Positions 7,758 to 16,384 of a stretch of DNA of 64,000 nt are shown here, piece by piece. The DNA is from Paenibacillus qinlingensis (lineage in GTDB: Bacteria; Bacillota; Bacilli; Paenibacillales; NBRC-103111): the NCBI RefSeq assembly GCF_013204845.1, contig NZ_JABMKY010000003.1, forward strand, positions 124,001-188,000. Reading direction: 5' to 3'. How positions within the stretch are numbered: the first letter of the stretch is position 1; every line of letters begins with the position of its first letter. The translations under genes and the position numbers were made by a program. Below the pieces are notes generated by a model. It saw only the letters and a list, made by a program, of their open reading frames with translations. It was not told the origin of the DNA and made no database searches.

Positions 7758-9848
7758 ATGGGTTTAAATGTGAATAGTAAATCTACGTTACGACTGGAGG
7801 GGGTAATTTCCATTTGCCCGCCAGATCACTTGGCAACGCCAGTTCGCCATGCTTTGAATATGCTGACGAGAGATATCAGGCAAGTGCTCGGTACGGAGCC
7901 CATTTTAGTGAATGAACAAGCCGAGGCTGAGATCGTCGTTCGTTATGCGTCTGAGCATGATGGCTGTGCGGTGCATCCAGAAGCTTTTGCTCTGCGATAC
8001 GCGCACGATGGTGAGAAGTCGCAGCTACATATCGTTGCTAATGATCACTTGGGACTCGTTTATGGCATCTTGCATGTGAGTGAAACGGTTCTGGGGATTC
8101 ATCCATTCTGGTTTTGGATGGATCAGTCGATACAGACATACACGTCGATAGATGTAATTAGCGAGCCGTATGACTCACCCGTTGCTAAAGTTAGATTCAG
8201 AGGGTGGTTCGTCAACGATGAGGTATGTCTCATTGGATGGAAAGAGGCTTACCCACCTTCGCGTGAAGTATGGTTGCCAGTGTTGGAAGCATTGCTTCGC
8301 TGCGGTGGGAATATGGTGATCCCAGGGACGGATTTACCGAAGACAGGCATTCATTTGGAGCTTGCGGCAGAAATGGGGCTCTGGTTAACCCATCATCATG
8401 CGGAGCCTTTGGGTGCAGAAATGTTCCTAAGGGCATATACAGGGAGATCAGCCAGTTACAAAGAGGCTCCAGAATTATTTGAAAAGCTATGGCTCGAAGC
8501 CATTGAGAAGCAAAAGGATCAGAACATCCTGTGGGTACTCTCATTCAGAGGGCAGGGGGATAAGCCTTTTTGGGAGAATGATCCATCGTTTGACACGCCA
8601 ACAAAGCGTGGGGAAATGATTTCCCGCGTCATTTATCGCCAATACGAGATGATTAAGGAAGCCGTTGTTAACCCTGTCTATTGTGTGGCGTTATACGGTG
8701 AAATTGCCGAGTTGTACAAAGACGGTTATATCGAATTGCCTCACGATGTGATCAAAATTTGGGCCGATAATGGGTATGGCAAAATGGTTTCGCGCCGGCA
8801 CGGGAATTTGAATTTGCGGATGCCAGCGCTGCCTTCTGTCGATGATGGTGGTGGGCATGGTATCTATTACCACGTGACCTTCCATGATCTTCAAGCGTCG
8901 AATCATTTGACGATGTTTCAAGGTTCGGCTGCCTTTGTGAAGGAGGAAGTGGAGAGCGCTTTTGAAGCGGGATGCACCGATTATCTCCTGCTGAATTGCG
9001 GGAATATTCGTCAGCACGTGTATATGTTAGATATCATTCGTGAGCTGTGGCTTCAAGGAATAATGGATACGGAGACTCATTTACACGCATTTGTTAGTCG
9101 TTATTACCCATCACATCAGGAAGATATTGCCGATTTGTATCGCACGTATACAGATGCCTCCATTGCATATGGGCCTCATGCTGATGATTTGGCTGGAGAC
9201 GAGTTTTATCATCATCCTGCGCGAAGATTGATCGGTCATTGGCTGCAAGGGCGCACAAGTGAAGCGGACCGCGGAATGCTGTGGGCGACGGGAGAAGGTA
9301 GTTTCGCTGAGCAAATAGCGTGGTTCGAGCAGCGAGGTGAAGAGGGGCATGCATCTTGGTCCAAGTGGGTCAAAGCATGTGAGGAGTTGCTGAGCAAGTT
9401 GGATGGTGAGGATAAACAGCGAGTTATTGACCATTTGTGGTTGCCGGGCGTCATTCACCTGACCGGTTCGGAAGGCTTGCTCTGGCTCTGCCGTTCCTAT
9501 GCAGCTGCAAGAAGTGAGCAGTATGCGCAAGCCTTCGTATTTGCTTCCCAATCTATGTGGAGCTATGACAGAGGCCTACAAGCACTTCGCTTGGCTGAGC
9601 ACGGCAAATGGGCAGATTTCTATCGAGCCGATTGGCTAACGAACATTGCAAGTACCATTAATAATGTAGATACACTGCGCCGATTCCTGCGCATGCAGGG
9701 GGATAGTCCAGACTTTTTCCACTGGTACAAAGAATATCTCATGCCAGAAACGGAGAAATATATTTACTTGGAGAACACACACCGGAATCCACTTTCGGAT
9801 GATGAGCTTGCTAACCAATTGCAGCACTATTTTCATAAACAAAAATAG
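7758..9848 (+). CDS. GH115-like glycoside hydrolase (probable alpha-glucuronidase), cytoplasmic
   Basis: A 696-aa protein with no signal peptide. The N-terminal part (about 1-120) resembles the small alpha/beta domain before the catalytic barrel in GH115 enzymes (IVANDHLGLVYGILHVSETVLGIHPFWFWMD). The barrel begins with FRGWFVNDE and has NMVIPGTD and LTHHHAEPLG, which fit the GH115 pattern. GH115 enzymes remove glucuronic acid side chains from xylan, so this protein would process imported aldouronic oligosaccharides. The ATG at 7758 has CAGGGG 8 nt upstream, and the upstream in-frame ATG falls in a terminator stem. The family call rests on remembered motifs, so activity is less certain than fold. 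Last gene of system 1. Confidence 0.7.
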   Translation: MGLNVNSKSTLRLEGVISICPPDHLATPVRHALNMLTRDIRQVLGTEPILVNEQAEAEIVVRYASEHDGCAVHPEAFALRYAHDGEKSQLHIVANDHLGLVYGILHVSETVLGIHPFWFWMDQSIQTYTSIDVISEPYDSPVAKVRFRGWFVNDEVCLIGWKEAYPPSREVWLPVLEALLRCGGNMVIPGTDLPKTGIHLELAAEMGLWLTHHHAEPLGAEMFLRAYTGRSASYKEAPELFEKLWLEAIEKQKDQNILWVLSFRGQGDKPFWENDPSFDTPTKRGEMISRVIYRQYEMIKEAVVNPVYCVALYGEIAELYKDGYIELPHDVIKIWADNGYGKMVSRRHGNLNLRMPALPSVDDGGGHGIYYHVTFHDLQASNHLTMFQGSAAFVKEEVESAFEAGCTDYLLLNCGNIRQHVYMLDIIRELWLQGIMDTETHLHAFVSRYYPSHQEDIADLYRTYTDASIAYGPHADDLAGDEFYHHPARRLIGHWLQGRTSEADRGMLWATGEGSFAEQIAWFEQRGEEGHASWSKWVKACEELLSKLDGEDKQRVIDHLWLPGVIHLTGSEGLLWLCRSYAAARSEQYAQAFVFASQSMWSYDRGLQALRLAEHGKWADFYRADWLTNIASTINNVDTLRRFLRMQGDSPDFFHWYKEYLMPETEKYIYLENTHRNPLSDDELANQLQHYFHKQK

Positions 9849-9854
9849 CGTGAT

Positions 9855-9883
9855 TTGAACCATTCTTTATTCCGACGTATAAT
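9855..9883 (+). promoter_or_regulatory. SigA-type promoter of the acetyltransferase gene
   Basis: TTGAAC (9855-9860), 17-bp spacer, TATAAT (9878-9883), 34 bp before the likely start codon. It begins a few bases after the previous stop. Confidence 0.8.
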
Positions 9884-9916
9884 AACAGGACTTCGAGATA
9901 AAGGATGATGGTAATC

Positions 9917-10459
9917 ATGAAAGACAATGATGGAAGAATCTATATTCGGTTTCTGGATGCAAATGACACAGATGATATGCTGAACCTCATGCTGCGCAAC
10001 CGTGAATTATTCGAGGGAGTAAGTCCTAAGCGCAATGAATCTTTTTATACAAGAGACGTACAAGCAAAAAGCATTGAAAACGGGATCAATCAAAGAGAAG
10101 AAGATAAGCGATACGCTTTCGGCATTTTTCTAACGGAAACGGATCAACTCATAGGTGATATTTCGCTATTTGAGGTGCAGCGTGGGCCGCATCAGAAGTG
10201 CATTCTCGGCTATAGCATGGACCAGGCGCACAATGGAAAAGGGTACATGACAGAAGCAATTCAACTAATCATGAAATTTGCTTTTAAAGAAATAGGCTTA
10301 CTGCGTGTAGAAGCTGGTGTCATGCCGCGAAATGTGGGGTCGATGCGTGTCTTGGAAAAAGCGGGATTCAAGCAAGAAGGACTGGCTCGCAAGTTGTTGG
10401 AAATTAATGGCGTACGTGAGGATCACGTGTTGTTCGCTATGTTGGCTGAGGATTATTAG
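9917..10459 (+). CDS. GNAT family N-acetyltransferase (RimJ/RimL type)
   Basis: A 180-aa cytoplasmic enzyme expected to transfer acetyl from acetyl-CoA to an amino group, either a protein N-terminus or a small molecule. The family pattern is clear: LGYSMDQAHNGKGYMTEAIQLIMKFAF (acetyl-CoA loop with the GKGYMTEA variant of Q/RxxGxG/A) and VMPRNVGSMRVLEKAGFKQEG. I chose the ATG at 9917 because AAGGA lies about 11 nt upstream; ATGs at 9905 and 9908 are possible but lack a ribosome binding site. It has its own promoter and is not obviously linked to the sugar systems on either side. The substrate is not predictable. Confidence 0.85.
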   Translation: MKDNDGRIYIRFLDANDTDDMLNLMLRNRELFEGVSPKRNESFYTRDVQAKSIENGINQREEDKRYAFGIFLTETDQLIGDISLFEVQRGPHQKCILGYSMDQAHNGKGYMTEAIQLIMKFAFKEIGLLRVEAGVMPRNVGSMRVLEKAGFKQEGLARKLLEINGVREDHVLFAMLAEDY

Positions 10460-10484
10460 ATAATACTAATCAGGTTGAGTGAAT

Positions 10485-10670
10485 AAATGGAAAATATCCA
10501 GTTCTTTCAACTCGATTGGACTCAAAATCGATTTTAACTGGAAAACCTCCATCTAATTTTAGGTGATTCTGCTACAATTGCCGAGAAAGCTTGATTTTAG
10601 CTGTATGTTTTCCAGTTATTTCATAAAACATGGAAGAAAGCGCGGAAATAGATGTACTTTTTCCATCTAA
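10485..10670. repeat. intergenic palindromic repeat cluster B (four units)
   Basis: Units related to TAACTG-N9-CAGTTA lie at 10485-10504 (partial), 10535-10556, 10597-10620 and 10649-10670, in alternating orientations. The gene-free stretch 10460-10858 holds this cluster, a stem-loop at 10700 and the control region of system 2. It contains no coding sequence I can support. Confidence 0.6.
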
Positions 10671-10699
10671 TCTAGCTGATAGATTCATACGTACTCTCC

Positions 10700-10733
10700 A
10701 ACTGCCGCAGATCCCCGATCTGTGGCAGTTTCT
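10700..10733 (+). terminator. stem-loop, possible terminator
   Basis: A 13-bp stem with one G-T wobble (10700-10712 with 10718-10730), 5-nt loop and a short T-rich tail. It would end transcription from the acetyltransferase side before system 2 starts. Confidence 0.6.
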
Positions 10734-10744
10734 CATTTCAGAAG

Positions 10745-10808
10745 TCACAATCGTTGCATATCGCATAGCACAATCGTAGCAGACCAAACATTCTAATCTC
10801 GCTATACT
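10745..10808 (+). promoter_or_regulatory. putative promoter with direct-repeat operator, system 2 kinase gene
   Basis: Direct repeats TCACAATCGTTGCA (10745-10758) and GCACAATCGTAGCA (10768-10781) start 23 bp apart. TATACT at 10803-10808 is the probable -10; there is no recognisable -35. The permease promoter of the same locus (14295-14358) has repeats with the same 23-bp phase, and the first repeat starts 58 bp before the -10 in both. This fits binding of the AraC-type regulator encoded at 12636. A second AT-rich TATAAT at 10821 is an alternative -10. Confidence 0.6.
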
Positions 10809-10858
10809 AGGACATTATTATATAATACAGATATCACTAGGCTGAGGAGTGCCCATCC

Positions 10859-12658
10859 ATGAAGAAATCAAGTTTGCGATCACAATTGATCATTGGGTTC
10901 CTACTTGTCACGGTCCCGCTCATTGTGCTGCTGATCCTAAATAATTGGTATGCGATCGAAGTTGTACAGAAACAGGTAGCGGGTTCGAATAAAAACCTAG
11001 TTACGATGAACATGAAGCAAATGGATCAGAAGCTAGCCGAAGTTGAAAAATATCTGTTAAAGACATCTCTCCAGAATGCGGATCTGCAATCGTTTGGCTC
11101 TTATCCAAGTGGAAGTGAAGAAGCCGTCTACGGCAAGGTGAATACGTTTAACCTATTGACCCAAGATATAACGTACTATGCGGATATGGATGCTTTTTTT
11201 GCGTATAGTGCGAACGCTCGAGAAGTCATTGTAGCCGCTCAGCAGAGCACAAGCTATGAAACGAAAGAACGTATTCGCATGAAATTGAATGAATTAATGA
11301 CGAGTAGCATCAAACTTCAATCATTCACGAAGCAATGGACGGTGCTGGATCTTGGCGGCGAGTATGCCATGCTGCGTATTATCAAATCAAATGAGGGCGC
11401 ATACATGGGCGTTTGGGTGGATTTGAACCGATTCCTAAGCCCGTTTCATACATTGGAACTGAGTGATAAGGGGCGAGTCGTCATCGCTTCTTCGGATGGC
11501 ATGATCCTCACGCACGAGACCGATGCGGAGAAAGGCATGCTCGCAAGGAAAGATTTGGAAGAAGCACTGTCTGAGCAAGCAAATGCCTATAATTTGGTGA
11601 GGGTAGCAGGTACGAAGGCGAATGTAATGATCGTCAACAAACAATCGCAAGCGGCGGATATTCATCTAGTTGTTATTCTGCCAATTAAGAGTTTGCTTCA
11701 GCAATTACCGCTATTCCAATGGTTTATTTATATCATGCCTGCCATAGTTACAATTATATTGATCCTATTTCTGTTGTATCTACAACGTTCGATTACACTG
11801 CCGGTACATCGTCTGCTCAAAGGAATGCGGAACATTCGTGAAGGTAACTTCATGACACGCCTCGAGCCTTCACGATTACGTGAATTTAACGATATTGATC
11901 AAACATTCAATACCATGTCGGATGAAATCGAGAACCTCAAGATCGGTATTTATGAGGAAAAGCTCAAAACGCATCGCGCCGAGCTCAAGCATCTGCAGGC
12001 CCAAATTCATCCCCACTTTTTCACGAATTGTCTGAATCTCATCTATAATCTGGCGCAAGTTAAAAATATTGCATTAGTCCACAAATTGATTCTTCTCCTT
12101 GTTCAGCATTTGCGATTTACGATTCGGACGAATATTACGTCGGTCTCGGTAGAGGAAGAACTAAATCATATTCAGAACTATTTGGATATTCAGAAAGTCC
12201 GCTTTCCCGAATCTTTCGAATATGAGATTGTTCGGAACCGAGGTCTAAGTGTGTATGCTATACCGCCATTAACGATTCAACCCTTTATTGAAAACGCGAT
12301 GGAGCATGGTTTCATGTATAAGGATGAAGAGCCATTTCGAATTCATATTTCGATGGGGATAGAGCGTCAAGACCATGCGAGTATTGATTATCTCGTAATC
12401 CAAGTATCCGATAACGGAGTGGGATTTCACGCTGATATTCTAACGAAGCTGCAATCAGGTGAATATTTCCAGCATGAGTTCGATGATCATATCGGGATTT
12501 GGAATGTGCATCATCGCTGCAAATTGTTCTTCCGGTCAGAGACGCTCATTACGTTTGATAATAGCTCCAGTGGAGGCGCTATCGTAACGCTTAAATTGCC
12601 CGTTGAATATGAGCAGCCAGAGAGGCGGGATTCACATGTATCAGGTACTCATCGTTGA
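10859..12658 (+). CDS. YesM-like sensor histidine kinase (system 2)
   Basis: A 599-aa membrane kinase: transmembrane helix at about 10-30, a large extracytoplasmic sensor region, a second helix near 285-305 and a HAMP segment. The His_kinase box reads QIHPHFFTNCLN with the phospho-accepting His at about residue 386; this differs from the usual INPHFLYNTL. The N box is ENAMEHGF. GAGGAG precedes the ATG at 10859. The response regulator starts inside its last codons (23-bp overlap), so the pair is translationally coupled. It probably senses the sugar handled by the importer and hydrolases that follow. Confidence 0.9.
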   Translation: MKKSSLRSQLIIGFLLVTVPLIVLLILNNWYAIEVVQKQVAGSNKNLVTMNMKQMDQKLAEVEKYLLKTSLQNADLQSFGSYPSGSEEAVYGKVNTFNLLTQDITYYADMDAFFAYSANAREVIVAAQQSTSYETKERIRMKLNELMTSSIKLQSFTKQWTVLDLGGEYAMLRIIKSNEGAYMGVWVDLNRFLSPFHTLELSDKGRVVIASSDGMILTHETDAEKGMLARKDLEEALSEQANAYNLVRVAGTKANVMIVNKQSQAADIHLVVILPIKSLLQQLPLFQWFIYIMPAIVTIILILFLLYLQRSITLPVHRLLKGMRNIREGNFMTRLEPSRLREFNDIDQTFNTMSDEIENLKIGIYEEKLKTHRAELKHLQAQIHPHFFTNCLNLIYNLAQVKNIALVHKLILLLVQHLRFTIRTNITSVSVEEELNHIQNYLDIQKVRFPESFEYEIVRNRGLSVYAIPPLTIQPFIENAMEHGFMYKDEEPFRIHISMGIERQDHASIDYLVIQVSDNGVGFHADILTKLQSGEYFQHEFDDHIGIWNVHHRCKLFFRSETLITFDNSSSGGAIVTLKLPVEYEQPERRDSHVSGTHR

Positions 12659-14240
12659 CGATGAAATATATGCGGTAAAAGGAATTGTTGATGGCATCGG
12701 CTGGGAACACTTGGCCATTGCCGAAGTTCATGAGGCTTATAATGCGCAGCAAGCGAAGAAGATTTTACAGGAGCATCCCATTGATGTGATGATTTGCGAT
12801 ATTGAAATGCCTGTTATGAATGGCTTGTCATTGCTTGAATGGGCCAATACGGAATTCCCAGATTTGAAGACGGTTTTCCTCACGAGCCATGCCGAATTTT
12901 CGTATGCGCAGCGTGCGATGCAATTAGGAAGCAAGGATTACATGCTGAAGCCTGTCATTTATGAAGAGATGGAGGAGGTCATCGCCAAAAATCTCAAGGA
13001 ACTTCAAGACAAGCGGAACCATAGCTCGCAGACGGAAACGTTCAAGAAATACTACCAGCTTTGGCATGAGCAGAAGCCTGAATGGGTTCAAACCTTTTGG
13101 CGAGATGTGATGAATGGTACGGGGGATTGGAAGCAGCAGAAATTGGAGCAAGCGATTCGTGCGTATGATTTGCCACTTTCTGAGAAGGATCATTTGCGAT
13201 TAATCCTATTGAGTATAGAGGAATGGACCAAACCGTTGAATGCGCACGATGAAGAATTGATGGGTTACGCCCTTCGCAAAGCGGCAGAAGAGATTATCAT
13301 CCCTGATCAAGCTGGACATATCATTGAAGATGAGCTTGGCAATCTCATTATTATCATCTATTTGCGTGATCATGTAGAGAAGGGTGACAGTTGGAAACTT
13401 CGTTGCGAGGCTTATATGGAAGCCTGTCAGCAGTACTTCTTTTGTCATGTGTCCTGTTATATTGGCAATGTATCTGCGATTGCTGAAATGAGTTTACGCT
13501 ATCATGAACTGCTGGAGATGGAGTTTCGCAATGTGACAAGGCATCATCAAGTCATTGTGCATGCCGAACACGTAAGCCAGCAGCCGCAGAGCGAGCAGAT
13601 GTCTTTTTTGAAATGGACGGAAAGTTTGGAGTCCGGCAATTTGGAGCAGATCAAGGGATATATGGCGGAAACCTATGACTGGATCCGTGATCATCAGGGA
13701 CGGAAAGAAGCGTTGACAACGGTGTTCCACGGTGTTTTACAGGTTGTATATTATGTTTTGCTGCGCAAAGGGATATCGCCAGATACGTTATCTCGTCAAG
13801 GAGTCGCCTCTGACCCGCAGGAAGTGACGCGTTCTTCGGTGCATGTACAGATGTGGATGGAGGGAATGATCAAGGCCGTCTTGTCGCTGACAGACCCGGG
13901 TTCTGAAGACCAGCAGGCAAATAGCATTGTGTTACAAATTCAAAGTTACATTCATCAACATATTAACCAAGATATTACGCGAGACGATTTGTCGGCGTTG
14001 GTTCATCTCAATCCATCGTATTTATCCCGGTTGTTTCGACTCAAAACAGGCACATCGATTACCGAATACATGCTGCATGAGCGCATGAACCGAGCCTCGG
14101 ATTTGCTGGCATCTACACAGGATACCATTAGCTCCATCGCGATGTCGCTCGGGTATGATAATTTTTCTTACTTTTCTAAAATGTTCAAAAAAGTCCATAA
14201 CGTCACGCCTCAAGAATTTCGGAGAGCCCGTGACGAATAG
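12636..14240 (+). CDS. YesN-like response regulator with AraC-type DNA-binding domain (system 2)
   Basis: A 534-aa protein: receiver domain at about 1-120 with phospho-Asp55 in ICDIEMP and LKPV, a long variable middle, and a C-terminal AraC helix-turn-helix pair (DDLSALVHLNPSYLSRLFRL and IAMSLGYDNFSYFSKMFKKV). The ATG at 12636 is chosen for the AGGCGGG just upstream and because MYQVLIVDDE is the canonical N-terminus; an upstream TTG in frame is less likely. Direct repeats before the kinase gene and before the first permease are candidate binding sites. A terminator follows at 14247. Confidence 0.9.
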   Translation: MYQVLIVDDEIYAVKGIVDGIGWEHLAIAEVHEAYNAQQAKKILQEHPIDVMICDIEMPVMNGLSLLEWANTEFPDLKTVFLTSHAEFSYAQRAMQLGSKDYMLKPVIYEEMEEVIAKNLKELQDKRNHSSQTETFKKYYQLWHEQKPEWVQTFWRDVMNGTGDWKQQKLEQAIRAYDLPLSEKDHLRLILLSIEEWTKPLNAHDEELMGYALRKAAEEIIIPDQAGHIIEDELGNLIIIIYLRDHVEKGDSWKLRCEAYMEACQQYFFCHVSCYIGNVSAIAEMSLRYHELLEMEFRNVTRHHQVIVHAEHVSQQPQSEQMSFLKWTESLESGNLEQIKGYMAETYDWIRDHQGRKEALTTVFHGVLQVVYYVLLRKGISPDTLSRQGVASDPQEVTRSSVHVQMWMEGMIKAVLSLTDPGSEDQQANSIVLQIQSYIHQHINQDITRDDLSALVHLNPSYLSRLFRLKTGTSITEYMLHERMNRASDLLASTQDTISSIAMSLGYDNFSYFSKMFKKVHNVTPQEFRRARDE

Positions 14241-14246
14241 CAGATG

Positions 14247-14279
14247 AAAGCGGAGGTGCTGAGGCGCCTTCGCTTTTTT
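14247..14279 (+). terminator. rho-independent terminator after the system 2 regulator gene
   Basis: A 12-bp stem with two wobbles (14247-14258 with 14265-14276), 6-nt loop and T6. It separates the two-component operon from the transporter operon. Confidence 0.85.
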
Positions 14280-14294
14280 ACATACCATAAGTCG

Positions 14295-14358
14295 TAACAA
14301 TTGTTGCATACAACTGGTAACTCACGTAGTAGGGGAGATTTCCTAGAAATCATATAAT
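14295..14358 (+). promoter_or_regulatory. putative promoter with direct-repeat operator, system 2 transporter operon
   Basis: TAACAATTGTTGCA at 14295-14308 and a weaker copy TAACTCACGTAGTA at 14318-14331 are 23 bp apart. The -10 TATAAT is at 14353-14358 with no usable -35. Geometry is identical to the kinase promoter at 10745-10808, suggesting joint control by the regulator encoded at 12636. Confidence 0.6.
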
Positions 14359-14423
14359 GGCCATATAGGGATCAGAAAGATAGAAATGGCAGTCAGAAAG
14401 TCAGACAGGAGGGGCAGTCGACA

Positions 14424-15404
14424 ATGAAGTCACAAGAGGCAACAGTTAATCCATCACAGCCAGTCATCAAGTCTAGTAGAGCATCAGCCAAATGGGTTTT
14501 GTGGAAAAAAATGAAGCAATATCGGTACCTGTACCTGCTTATGCTGCCGGGTTTACTGTATTTAATACTGAATAACTATGTACCGATGTTAGGTGTCATC
14601 ATTGCATTCAAAAACATCAATTTCACCAAAGGCATATGGCATAGCGACTGGGTTGGTTTTCACAATTTCACTTACTTATTTGCGACCTCGGATGCCCTAG
14701 TTATTACCCGGAATACAATTCTATACAATGTAGCGTTTATTATCATCGGTTTAGTGTCATCGGTCACGGTGGCGATCCTGCTCAATGAAGTTCGCGCCAA
14801 AATAGGCAAGTTTTATCAGAGTGCCTTGCTGCTGCCTTATTTTATCTCCATGGTCATTGTGGCGTATCTGCTGTTTGGCTTATTGAGTCCGGAATATGGT
14901 TTCCTTAATAAAACGATTCTGCCACTCTTCCATATCGATCCGATTTATTGGTATATGGAGCCGAAATATTGGCCGTTCATTTTAATTATCGTGAATGTGT
15001 GGAAAACCATTGGCTATTCGAGCGTCGTCTACATCGCCGCCATTGTTGGGATTGACCAAGAGTATTACGAGGCAGCGGAGATTGACGGCGCGTCCAAATG
15101 GATGCAGATTCGGCACATCACTTTGCCATTATTAATTCCGATTATGACAATTATGACACTGCTAGCCGTTGGTAGAATCTTTTACTCTGATTTTGGCCTG
15201 TTCTACCAGGTACCCATGAATTCGGGAGCATTGCTTCCCGTCACAAATACGATCGATACCTATGTGTATCGAGGTCTCATGCAGCTTGGTGATATATCCA
15301 TGGCCTCCGCCGCTGGCTTGTACCAATCTGTCGTAGGTTTTGCCTTGGTGTTATTTTCAAACTTTGTTGTGCGAAAAGTCAGCCGAGATAACTCATTATT
15401 TTGA
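14424..15404 (+). CDS. sugar ABC transporter permease, LplB type (system 2)
   Basis: A 326-aa membrane protein with a basic cytosolic N-terminus and about six transmembrane helices. LMLPGLLYLILNNYVPMLG near the start and EAAEIDGASK...TLP (EAA loop) are typical of LplB/YtcP-system permeases that handle larger oligosaccharides. AGGAGGGG precedes the ATG at 14424. It ends 14 bp before the start of the second permease, and the operon continues with the binding protein and two hydrolases. The ATPase must be supplied from elsewhere. Confidence 0.92.
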   Translation: MKSQEATVNPSQPVIKSSRASAKWVLWKKMKQYRYLYLLMLPGLLYLILNNYVPMLGVIIAFKNINFTKGIWHSDWVGFHNFTYLFATSDALVITRNTILYNVAFIIIGLVSSVTVAILLNEVRAKIGKFYQSALLLPYFISMVIVAYLLFGLLSPEYGFLNKTILPLFHIDPIYWYMEPKYWPFILIIVNVWKTIGYSSVVYIAAIVGIDQEYYEAAEIDGASKWMQIRHITLPLLIPIMTIMTLLAVGRIFYSDFGLFYQVPMNSGALLPVTNTIDTYVYRGLMQLGDISMASAAGLYQSVVGFALVLFSNFVVRKVSRDNSLF

Positions 15405-15418
15405 AGGTGGCATGGCAT

Positions 15419-16306
15419 ATGGGAAATAAGAAAAAAGATTCATGGGTTATTCATCTCCTGTTCAGCTTGCTGTCCTTCGGGATGATCATCCCCTTCGTAC
15501 TGGTGCTGATTGCATCGTTTACGGATGAAAAGGCTATCTTAGCCAATGGTTACTCATTTTTTCCAGCCCAATGGAGTATGGATGCGTACCGTTATCTTTT
15601 TATATCGGATCCAGGTGTAATTCTTCGTTCTTATGGTGTCACGATTGCCGTGACCTTGATTGGTTTGGTGCTGAGCTTACTTGTCACTTCCATGCTGGCT
15701 TACCCACTATCTCGTGGCGAGCTGCCGCTCAAAACCGCGCTTTCGTTCTTCATCTTCTTTACCATTTTATTTAACGGCGGCTTGGTGTCATGGTATCTCG
15801 TGTATTCAACGGTATGGGATTTGAGAGATACAATTTGGGCCTTAATCATACCGAATTTATTGCTAAACGGATTCAATGTCCTGATCATGCGCACCTTTTT
15901 CGCGACAACGATTCCTCCAGCTTTAATCGAGTCAGCTTATATTGACGGAGCGGGTGAACTACGGATCTTTGCACAATTTGTAATTCCCCTATCTAAGCCA
16001 GTGTTCGCAACCATTGGACTGTTTAATACACTCGCTTATTGGAATGATTGGTTTAATAGCTTGGTGTTTCTATCCAAAGCGAAATTCTACAGCTTGCAAT
16101 ACTTGCTGAATATGTCGCTTTTGAACATTCAGTTCTTATCACAGAAATCGCAGAACGCGAGTACCGCATCACTCATGGATATGATTCCTCAAGAGACGAT
16201 GCGCATGGCGATGGCCATTATCGGCGTGGGTCCCATTATTCTGGCCTATCCTTTCTTTCAGAAGTATTTCGTCAAAGGTTTAACGATCGGTTCGATCAAG
16301 GGTTGA
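15419..16306 (+). CDS. sugar ABC transporter permease, YtcP type (system 2)
   Basis: A 295-aa membrane partner of the LplB-type permease. Hydrophobic helices, the EAA loop ESAYIDGAGELR...IPL and the terminal YFVKGLTIGSIKG are characteristic. The ATG at 15419 has AAGGTGG 8 nt upstream; an in-frame TTG at 15401 overlaps that site and is unlikely. Together with the upstream permease it forms the membrane channel of importer 2. Confidence 0.92.
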   Translation: MGNKKKDSWVIHLLFSLLSFGMIIPFVLVLIASFTDEKAILANGYSFFPAQWSMDAYRYLFISDPGVILRSYGVTIAVTLIGLVLSLLVTSMLAYPLSRGELPLKTALSFFIFFTILFNGGLVSWYLVYSTVWDLRDTIWALIIPNLLLNGFNVLIMRTFFATTIPPALIESAYIDGAGELRIFAQFVIPLSKPVFATIGLFNTLAYWNDWFNSLVFLSKAKFYSLQYLLNMSLLNIQFLSQKSQNASTASLMDMIPQETMRMAMAIIGVGPIILAYPFFQKYFVKGLTIGSIKG

Positions 16307-16384
16307 ACGGTGTATGTTGAGTGCCAATAGGGGTTCGACAGAAGTCCGATTACCATAGATAATGAAATTACGGGAGGGTTTAAC

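Noticed and set aside
9111..9551. 146-aa minus-strand ORF within the GH115-like gene
   Set aside because: Overlaps a strong coding frame on the other strand and lacks any supporting signal.
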